Source of the DNA: a virus
Strand: one strand, 5' to 3'
DNA length: 37,014 bases
Virus record (IMG/VR): IMGVR_UViG_3300032267_001213
Coordinates: 1 to 37,014 of that record
The translations under genes were made by a program, and so were the position numbers. Positions 30,794-37,014 of the stretch are shown in pieces (within the stretch, counting starts at the first letter, position 1; every line of letters begins with the position of its first letter). The notes below the pieces were generated by a model. That model was not told where the DNA came from and did not search any database. It worked only from the letters and a program-made list of their open reading frames with translations.

Positions 30794-32744
30794 GTTTATA
30801 GATGTTAATCCTGATCTGGATTACCATAAACGTTCAAAAGCAAATGCTCGCAAAGTCGCAAGCAAGATTTTTAAAAACTCTATAAAACTGTCTCGCTATA
30901 AAATGTCCTTGATTGAATGGGCTGAATCTAATGTTCGGCTCAGGGGGGCAAGGGCTGGCCCTCTTGATCTAAGCTTAACGCCGCACATGATAGAGCCGTA
31001 TCGCTCAGCTGATTTCAATTCTAAGGTTACGGATATAGTTTTAATGTTCGGCTCTCAGATGGGAAAGTCGACCTTCTGTGAGATTGCGACTGGATTCTAT
31101 ATGGTCATAGGAACTGGGAATATAGGCTATGCCGTTGCGAATGATGAGCTGCTAGAAAGGATTAGAGAGGTCAGGGTAAACAAGATATTAGAGCAGGTGC
31201 CTGAGCTAGTCGGCATGATTAGCGAGGTTAAGGAAGAGAAAGGTGCTAAGAAGGCTAAAGATACTATCAAGCTTCTGAATTTTGGTAAAGCGTATTTATG
31301 TTTCATGTCGATGCAGTCTGTGACCGCGATGTCTAATATTGACTGCCAGATCCTAGTGCTGGAGGAAGTTAGGGACGCACCTATCAATATTAAAAATCAA
31401 GGCTGCCCAGTAAAGCTAGTCGAAAAAAGAAGATCCACTTATGATAAACGTTCTAAGAGGCTTATTCCCAGCACGCCTTCAGTAAAATCAGAGGATAAAG
31501 AAGTCGAGTGCAAAGTCTGGAGAGAGTTCCAGCTAGGCTCGCAGGAATACTGGAGCGTTCCATGTCCGCACTGTAATCATTACCATCAACTTGAACCAAA
31601 AAATGCAATCATGGATCACGTTCAAGGATTTTATGCGTTTGCGTGTCCTAGCTGTGGCGGCGTGATTGAGGAGACAGACAGAGATTTTATAGTTAAGGCT
31701 GGAAAATATATTTGCAAGAATCCCAGTCGGATAGATAAGTTTAGATCATTTCATAATAACCAGTTTATGACGGTGCAGGGCATAGGCTCAAGCTGGGAAA
31801 AGCTTTTGAGAGATTGGGAGCAAGCTCAGAGCAAAGAGGCAGAATTAATCACTTATACTAATACTGTTTTAGGTTTACCTTACAGCAAAATAGTAATAGA
31901 GGCTGATATCGAAATGCTTAAACTAAATAAAACAGAGTATCTTCCAAGTCGCCTCCCGACTGAAATTACTCACATTACCGCAGGGTACGACTTTCAAAAA
32001 ACGTGGGCAGAATGCACGGTCTGGGGCTGGGATAGACACGGTAAGCAGTATTTTGTTGAGCGTAATAAAGTCATGGGCGTTAATTGGGAGGATGTTCAAG
32101 GCACCTTAGTTCCATTTCTAGCAGAGAGTTTTAACAAGGTCTATCAAGTAGCTTTCAGGATGATGCATATCTCCGCAGGTTTTTTGGACGTTGGCTATCA
32201 GGCTGAGAAAATCGCACATGCTTGGTTCTTGGCTGGCTCTAACCAAAATTTTCAGTTCATCAAGGGTGAGTCTAAACACGATGATCCTAGAACCTATCTC
32301 GGGAAGACATTTGTTGAGAATGGATCTTTGAAACTGCCAGTTCATCGCTTAAATACGTTTAAAGCAAAAGAAAATTTATATTCACGTTATGAATTAGCTG
32401 TCTGTGAGAAGGGTTCGCTAGTATTCCCTTTTGATATTGACGACGAAGTCTTCATTCAATTAACAAGTGAAATTAAAGTTCATTCAAAAAATTCAGGCAG
32501 ACCAATCTGGGAAAAGAAAAACGGCTTTATCAGAAATGAAGTTCTTGATTGCACTGTTTATGCAGTGTTAGCTCATGATATTTTAATCTCGGATTTCAAG
32601 CACCTACATGAAGAGCCAGCAGAAGAGGCAGCCCAGAAAGCTCCAGCTTCGCCAGAAGTAAAGGTAAATGACATAACAGAACAGAAGGCTTATAATGAGC
32701 CTGTAAGGAGTCAGAGCCGCATTCCTAGTGCGTTCGATGATTAA
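30780..32744 (+). CDS. Terminase large subunit (GpA-like)
   Basis: A 654-residue packaging ATPase-nuclease, close to lambda gpA (about 640). Start TTG 30780 lies behind AAGGAG (30767-30772). ATPase: G91-S-Q-M-G-K96-S-T Walker A and L-V-L-E195-E196 Walker B. A zinc pair C262/C265 and C289/C292 follows, then a nuclease region with ITAGYDFQKTWAE (a D for metal binding) and EVLDCTVYA near the end. It translocates DNA into the procapsid and cuts at cos. Classic gpA arrangement with a small subunit upstream and gpW downstream. Confidence 0.92.
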   Translation: MKRSEFIDVNPDLDYHKRSKANARKVASKIFKNSIKLSRYKMSLIEWAESNVRLRGARAGPLDLSLTPHMIEPYRSADFNSKVTDIVLMFGSQMGKSTFCEIATGFYMVIGTGNIGYAVANDELLERIREVRVNKILEQVPELVGMISEVKEEKGAKKAKDTIKLLNFGKAYLCFMSMQSVTAMSNIDCQILVLEEVRDAPINIKNQGCPVKLVEKRRSTYDKRSKRLIPSTPSVKSEDKEVECKVWREFQLGSQEYWSVPCPHCNHYHQLEPKNAIMDHVQGFYAFACPSCGGVIEETDRDFIVKAGKYICKNPSRIDKFRSFHNNQFMTVQGIGSSWEKLLRDWEQAQSKEAELITYTNTVLGLPYSKIVIEADIEMLKLNKTEYLPSRLPTEITHITAGYDFQKTWAECTVWGWDRHGKQYFVERNKVMGVNWEDVQGTLVPFLAESFNKVYQVAFRMMHISAGFLDVGYQAEKIAHAWFLAGSNQNFQFIKGESKHDDPRTYLGKTFVENGSLKLPVHRLNTFKAKENLYSRYELAVCEKGSLVFPFDIDDEVFIQLTSEIKVHSKNSGRPIWEKKNGFIRNEVLDCTVYAVLAHDILISDFKHLHEEPAEEAAQKAPASPEVKVNDITEQKAYNEPVRSQSRIPSAFDD

Positions 32745-32746
32745 TC

Positions 32747-32959
32747 ATGCCAGACATAGACGGTAATTTTACCAACGCGGATGTTTCTCAGCTTAAAACC
32801 CAGATGCTAAGCGGCAAAAGAGTTAAGCACGGAGATAAGGAAGTCGAGAATTACGGCGTTGATGAGGCTATCAAGCTTGCTAATTGGATGAGTCAGGAAG
32901 CTAATCAATCGAATGGTGTCGCTGTCTTTAATCCAGCAATCGATACAGGCTATTTCTAG
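32747..32959 (+). CDS. Head-tail connector (lambda gpW-like)
   Basis: A 70-residue protein between terminase and portal, like lambda W (68). SQLKTQMLSGKRVKHGDKEVENYG followed by a helix ending NWMSQE matches the gpW shape (L-x-x-L-x-x-G-K-x-V ... a strand pair, then helix). It would stabilise packaged heads before tail joining. Assignment depends on size, position and pattern. Confidence 0.8.
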   Translation: MPDIDGNFTNADVSQLKTQMLSGKRVKHGDKEVENYGVDEAIKLANWMSQEANQSNGVAVFNPAIDTGYF

Positions 32960-34408
32960 ATGTTCAAAACCCTTAAAAAACTTTTTAATCTGCGTTATGA
33001 GGGCGGCTCCGCTAGTTATAAGCACGGCATTTCAACGCAGTACAATGTAAACGTAAGTCCTAATGCTGAATACGGCTTCAGCAGGCAGAGTTTAATCGCT
33101 AGATCAAGATATTTAGCGGAGAATAACGAGCTTGCAACCAATGCCTTGACTCTGTATTGTGATTACACCATCGGGAGCTATATTACTCTAGATTTTTCTA
33201 AGTTAGAAGCCTCTGATAAGGACAGAGAAACACTCTCTGAGATTTTCAGCGAGGCTAGAGAAGAAACAGCGATTGATTTTTACAATAAATTTAATTTTGA
33301 TGAGTTTATTTGGAACTGTTTATATTTAATGCTCAAGGATGGTGATGTTTTCATTCGCAAGCGTGTAGATTACAGATCGCCGTTCGGATGCACGTTTCAG
33401 ATCATAGAGTATGACCAACTCGCAAGAGATAATATTTTCACTCAGCAAAGCAAGGATGGAAGCTATATAGATAAAGGGATTCGCTATGATGTTCAAGGGC
33501 GAATAGTAAGCTATTTCTTTTATAAGGCTCATCCGAATGGCGAAAACCTAATCAATCAAATGGAAGTTATTGAAATACCAACTTCGCAGATTCATCATTT
33601 AAGTTATTCGCTAAAAAATAGACCAGCACAGGGCTTGGCAATGCCTTTATTAACGCCTGTAATCGTAAGGCTTGACCAGTTGAACCAATACGACAGGAGC
33701 CAGCTTAGAAAGCAGACGCTTAGCGGCATGTTTGCAATGGTTTTAAAGAAGGCTGGATTTGGCTCTATTTTTGGGAATGCACCTAACTCGGGCAAGCCAG
33801 ATATAATGCCCTTAAATCCTCAACGGACACGCATTGACACGGCAACAGATGGAACAGTTCTAGAGCTTGGCGAGGGATTTGAAGCTTCGTTCCCATCTCA
33901 GCCGAAAACCGATGAATATCAGTCTTATCACGAGGTCAATGGGCGTTTAATAGCAGTCGGAACTCACGTCCCCGAGCCATTATTAACTAATAACTTTGCT
34001 CGCGTTAATTTTAGTTCGCTTAGGGGAGCGATGTTGCCATTTTTAAAAAGGACTAAGATGTTAAGAAACGGCGTAGTATATAGGCTTCTGCGATATATTT
34101 TCAAGGAAATAATCAAGCACGCAAGCGTGAAATATGATTTAAAAATAGGTAAACTTCCAAGACCAAGATTTGAAGCGATGTTTATGTTTGATCCAGTGAA
34201 GGAATCCGAAGCTCTCAAGAAAATGATGAGGCTCGGGATCTTAAGCTACAAAGATGCGGTCGCTGAATATAGTAATTCTACTTATGAAGAGCTTATGAAA
34301 GAGCGAGAAGATTATAAACGAGACAAAACAGCTAAAGGACTCTACGATGATGGAGATCCAGCTGATGATCTTGGCAGAGACAAAAACCAATCAGGAACAG
34401 GAGAATAA
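32960..34408 (+). CDS. Portal protein (lambda gpB-like)
   Basis: A 482-residue portal. NNELATNALTLYCDYTIGSY, DGDVFIRKRVD and the C-terminal ALKKMMRLGILSYKDAVAEY are typical of the lambda-type portal family, including the alpha helices of the stem (LLTPVIVRLDQLNQYDRSQL). Twelve copies form the DNA-entry vertex. ATG immediately follows the gpW-like stop. C-terminal GTGE tail is charged and disordered. Confidence 0.88.
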   Translation: MFKTLKKLFNLRYEGGSASYKHGISTQYNVNVSPNAEYGFSRQSLIARSRYLAENNELATNALTLYCDYTIGSYITLDFSKLEASDKDRETLSEIFSEAREETAIDFYNKFNFDEFIWNCLYLMLKDGDVFIRKRVDYRSPFGCTFQIIEYDQLARDNIFTQQSKDGSYIDKGIRYDVQGRIVSYFFYKAHPNGENLINQMEVIEIPTSQIHHLSYSLKNRPAQGLAMPLLTPVIVRLDQLNQYDRSQLRKQTLSGMFAMVLKKAGFGSIFGNAPNSGKPDIMPLNPQRTRIDTATDGTVLELGEGFEASFPSQPKTDEYQSYHEVNGRLIAVGTHVPEPLLTNNFARVNFSSLRGAMLPFLKRTKMLRNGVVYRLLRYIFKEIIKHASVKYDLKIGKLPRPRFEAMFMFDPVKESEALKKMMRLGILSYKDAVAEYSNSTYEELMKEREDYKRDKTAKGLYDDGDPADDLGRDKNQSGTGE

Positions 34409-34414
34409 AAAACT

Positions 34415-36385
34415 ATGTCGAAAATTAATTTAAGCTTTAGTTTCAAAAAGGGCGAAAACCTAGCAGCCGAGATGTTTCTAGCTGGCAAGGAATTAGCAGA
34501 TAATGAAGTCTTAGTCGAATACATGACTAGTGAAACTATCCTTCGTTATGATCGCGAGAATTCAAGTTACAGCAAGGATGCATATAAGTTTTTAAAATTC
34601 AATCCGCAGTCCCAGATTGACTATTCAAGGCTAGGGAACGGCATCCCAGTATTAAGAGACCATGCTTCATTTACTATAGATGCAATAATCGGCAGCGTGG
34701 TTAGGGCAGATGCTCAGTTTATGCTCCTGAAGATTGATTCAGGCAGCGAAGATGGCCAAGAGAATTTAAGAAAGATTAAAGATGGCTACTGGAACAGTGT
34801 TTCAGTAGGTACGGAGATATTAGAGTCTGAAGAAATCGGAACGATGTCTTATGAGGATGAGGAATGGCCAGTATATGAAGTTACTAAGCATAAGCCTTAC
34901 GAATTAAGCTTCGTTGCGGTGCCAGCACTTGCAGGGGCTAAGGTTGTGTCGCTGAGCGACTTTGAAAAAAACTATAAAAAAACTTTACTTAACAGCTTAG
35001 AGCCAGTAATCTCAGAAGTAAAGCCTAATGACGAGGAATTAAAAAAAATGACTGAAGAAGAACTAAGATTATTAAAACTAGAAGCTGAAAATGCAGCTAA
35101 TATAAAGTTGCAGGGAGAACTGCAAAGACAGAAAACCATAAGAGGTTATGCGACTGAATTAGGTTTCAGTGATAACACTAAATTAGAAACTTTATTAGAT
35201 AACGCAGAAGTCACGCCTGAAAAGGCTAAGCTTGAAATGTTTGAGACTTTAAGAAAAGCTGAACCGATAATCTCTGGTGCGGCGGCTCCTGCTGTAGCAT
35301 TAAACCTGCAAGAAAGAAACAAAAACGAGAAGCTCGCAAAAGCAATCGAGGACAGACTAGCGACTAATGTTTGCGACCGTGAACTATTTGGCTATTCATT
35401 TGCTGAATTGCTCAATGATTTCTTGAGAAGTGCAGGAATTAATAAATTTGGCGTTGCAAGAGGCAACGAGTTTGAAATCTTAAAAACGGCTTACGCAGCA
35501 AACAAAGAACAGTTAGCTCATGTAAGTTCAGACTTCAACTCATTACTCGTGAGCAGCTCTAATAGATTGCTGGAGAATGCTTTAGTGGCGGCTAATCCTA
35601 CTTATCAGTTAATCGGCAAGATGGATGAGCAGGCGACTTTAAAAACAAAAACTTATACAGGTACTGATCTGATAGGTAACTTGATTCAGAGAAATGAAGG
35701 CGGACAATTTGTTAGAACTACATTAACGGAAAGCTCTAAGACTATGAGACCGAGAGGCTATGGTCAAGCAATCGCTATCACTAAAGAGATGTTAATTAAT
35801 GATGATCTCGGTGCGTTTGTTGAGGTTTTAACTGAGTTTACTAATGCTTTACAGAGAACGAGAAACAACGTGTTTTATGGAAAATTAAATACTGAGACGT
35901 TTGCTGCAACGCGTAAAACAGCAGCCACTGCAGATGAATCTGGCTTAGCTACTTTAAGAACATTCTTTAAAAAATATACTATTACGACCGCAGATCAAAA
36001 AGTGGTTACTTTAAGTCCGCGTCTAGACATAATCTTGGCTCCTGTAGCTTTAGAAGCGGCTTTAGCGAAGGTCATCTATGGTCAATTACTTGCTAATCAG
36101 GCTAGTTCTGTTAATAGCTTCCAGTTACTTAATACGCTAAATGGATTAAGCACTAAGCTCGTGACTGATCCCGAGCTTGATTCAGGTTCGGCAGTTGACT
36201 ACTATGGGCTTCAATCTCCATTAGCAGGGAAGCCAGCTATGAGATATCTAGTATATTCTGGTGCAGTGAATGGTCAGGTTAGAAACTATCTAGAAGAAGC
36301 GACTGAATCGATAGTATTCCAAGTTAGCGATTACTTTGATGCGATCGTAAATACTCAGGACACAATCGTTAAGGCTGATAACTAA
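34415..36385 (+). CDS. Prohead protease fused to major capsid protein
   Basis: A 656-residue fusion. Residues 1-180 are an HK97-type prohead protease (IPVLRDHASF with H83, WNSVSVG with Ser 128/130, FVAVPALAGAKVV). A scaffold-like coiled coil follows (about 205-270), then an HK97-fold capsid (about 330-656: FEILKTAYAAN, MDEQATLKTKTYTGTDLIGN, RRNEGGQFVRTTLTES-like segments). Self-cleavage would free the capsid. M212 (35048) could start an internal, protease-less product, although its ribosome site is only fair. Such fusions are known in several phage groups; the exact boundary is estimated. Confidence 0.85.
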   Translation: MSKINLSFSFKKGENLAAEMFLAGKELADNEVLVEYMTSETILRYDRENSSYSKDAYKFLKFNPQSQIDYSRLGNGIPVLRDHASFTIDAIIGSVVRADAQFMLLKIDSGSEDGQENLRKIKDGYWNSVSVGTEILESEEIGTMSYEDEEWPVYEVTKHKPYELSFVAVPALAGAKVVSLSDFEKNYKKTLLNSLEPVISEVKPNDEELKKMTEEELRLLKLEAENAANIKLQGELQRQKTIRGYATELGFSDNTKLETLLDNAEVTPEKAKLEMFETLRKAEPIISGAAAPAVALNLQERNKNEKLAKAIEDRLATNVCDRELFGYSFAELLNDFLRSAGINKFGVARGNEFEILKTAYAANKEQLAHVSSDFNSLLVSSSNRLLENALVAANPTYQLIGKMDEQATLKTKTYTGTDLIGNLIQRNEGGQFVRTTLTESSKTMRPRGYGQAIAITKEMLINDDLGAFVEVLTEFTNALQRTRNNVFYGKLNTETFAATRKTAATADESGLATLRTFFKKYTITTADQKVVTLSPRLDIILAPVALEAALAKVIYGQLLANQASSVNSFQLLNTLNGLSTKLVTDPELDSGSAVDYYGLQSPLAGKPAMRYLVYSGAVNGQVRNYLEEATESIVFQVSDYFDAIVNTQDTIVKADN

Positions 36386-36394
36386 GGAGAAATA

Positions 36395-36757
36395 ATGAAA
36401 AATAATAGATATCAATTTGAAAAAACAACAACAGAGGTCGCAACAGCAACTATCGCTGCGGAGCAGCTCGTATTCTACGGAAGAGAGATTGGAGTCGCGA
36501 TGAATGCTGCGGTAAGTGGTGAGCTTTTAACGGTTGGCTATGGCGGCGAAATCGCCATGACTAAAGAGGGAGCTGGATCTGGTCAAGCCTTTGCGGTTGG
36601 TGATCCTGTTTACTGGGATGTAGCTCAGAATAGAGCCACTAAGACAGTTTCAACAAATCCAAGAATCGGCGTAGCTAAAGAGGCTGCGATCACGACGGCG
36701 ACTTATCTTCCTAGAGTTTCATTATTAAGATTTACGGACGATATAGGTGTCAGCTAA
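36395..36757 (+). CDS. Head decoration protein (DUF2190-like)
   Basis: A 120-residue protein with a good AAGGAG site. GREIGVAMNAAVSGELLTVGYGG, VYWDVAQNRATK, then IGVAKEAA matches DUF2190/gpD-like capsid cement proteins. It would bind the capsid surface after expansion. Follows the capsid gene, the usual order. Confidence 0.82.
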   Translation: MKNNRYQFEKTTTEVATATIAAEQLVFYGREIGVAMNAAVSGELLTVGYGGEIAMTKEGAGSGQAFAVGDPVYWDVAQNRATKTVSTNPRIGVAKEAAITTATYLPRVSLLRFTDDIGVS

Positions 36758-36774
36758 TATCTGAAGGAGATCTT

Positions 36775-37014
36775 GTGAGTATTTTCAAGAACTTAAATTT
36801 AAAGAGATCACTTGAACAGCAATTTAGTCAAGTGATCTCTTTGATTATTGACGGCAACACAGTTTCAAGCAAGGCAATAATCGACGATATCGAGATAGTC
36901 GTTTTTAAAAACGAGACAGAGGTAATCGAAAGGCAGAAGGTAGCGAGTATATTCACTTCAGAATTAGCTCGCAAGCCACGTTCTGGAGATTTGCTTACTT
37001 GGGGCGGTATAGAT
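36775..37014 (+). CDS. Head-tail joining protein, 3' truncated
   Basis: GTG 36775 follows CTGAAGGAGATCTT, and the frame runs through the window edge (80 codons). The sequence after the first 40 residues (D-I-E-I-V-V-F-K, then R-K-P-R-S-G-D-L-L-T-W-G-G-I-D) resembles the gpFII-type head-tail connector pattern (PxxGDxLxxxG). Continues outside the window. Confidence 0.55.
   Translation, partial: MSIFKNLNLKRSLEQQFSQVISLIIDGNTVSSKAIIDDIEIVVFKNETEVIERQKVASIFTSELARKPRSGDLLTWGGID

Noticed and set aside
1-37014. tRNA genes, insertion sequences, integrase, Mu-type transposase
   Set aside because: None found on reading both strands; absence is limited by visual inspection and by the missing junction.

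Overview
The window is phage DNA: most of the genome of a tailed, contractile-tail (myovirus) bacteriophage, or a prophage. It is AT-rich by eye, densely packed with ATGA-type overlaps, and uses standard stops. No host gene, integrase, transposase, CI-type repressor or tRNA was recognised. Tail and baseplate genes follow bacteriophage Mu order (sheath L, tube M, chaperone, tape measure, N, P, gp45-gp48). The head module is lambda/P2-like: Nu1-like and GpA-like terminase, gpW-like connector, gpB-like portal, and a prohead protease fused to the major capsid protein. The host is probably Gram-negative, judging from the GH24 endolysin paired with an exported lysis-type protein, but it cannot be named from this sequence.

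Layout: (1) 1-11761 plus, tail and baseplate, starting inside a repeat-rich structural protein. (2) 15862-11851 minus, recombination operon: RecE-like nuclease, three small unknowns, RecT-like annealase, small HTH protein, metzincin protease. (3) 15953-26062 plus, DNA metabolism and accessory genes: SF2 helicase, VRR-NUC nuclease, primase-helicase, multi-HTH protein, a DNA methyltransferase interrupted by a G9 tract, unknowns, and a gpZ-like minor tail protein. (4) 26963-26022 minus, exported protein plus endolysin. (5) 27074-28737 plus, small genes including a ribbon-helix-helix (RHH) protein and membrane proteins, divided by a strong terminator. (6) 29170-28913 minus, RHH regulator with a palindromic operator. 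(7) 29206-30178, about 970 bases without a gene, full of repeats: TAAGAT-type iterons beside an AT-rich tract, hairpins, and a GC-rich palindromic island just upstream of terminase (origin and/or cos candidate). (8) 30179-end plus, packaging and head genes, cut off in a head-tail joining type ORF.

The right edge ends in head genes and the left edge begins in tail genes, so the window looks like a permuted cut of a circular or circularly permuted genome. The head-tail connector genes probably span the missing junction.

Most notable signals: a repeated start-of-operon signature (a TANNNT -10 box 6-9 nt before an ATG without a Shine-Dalgarno), implying leaderless mRNAs; a 14-bp motif shared by three operon promoters; the iteron cluster; the methyltransferase G-tract; a probable -1 frameshift in the tail chaperone; and an HExxHxxGxxH metzincin in the recombination operon.
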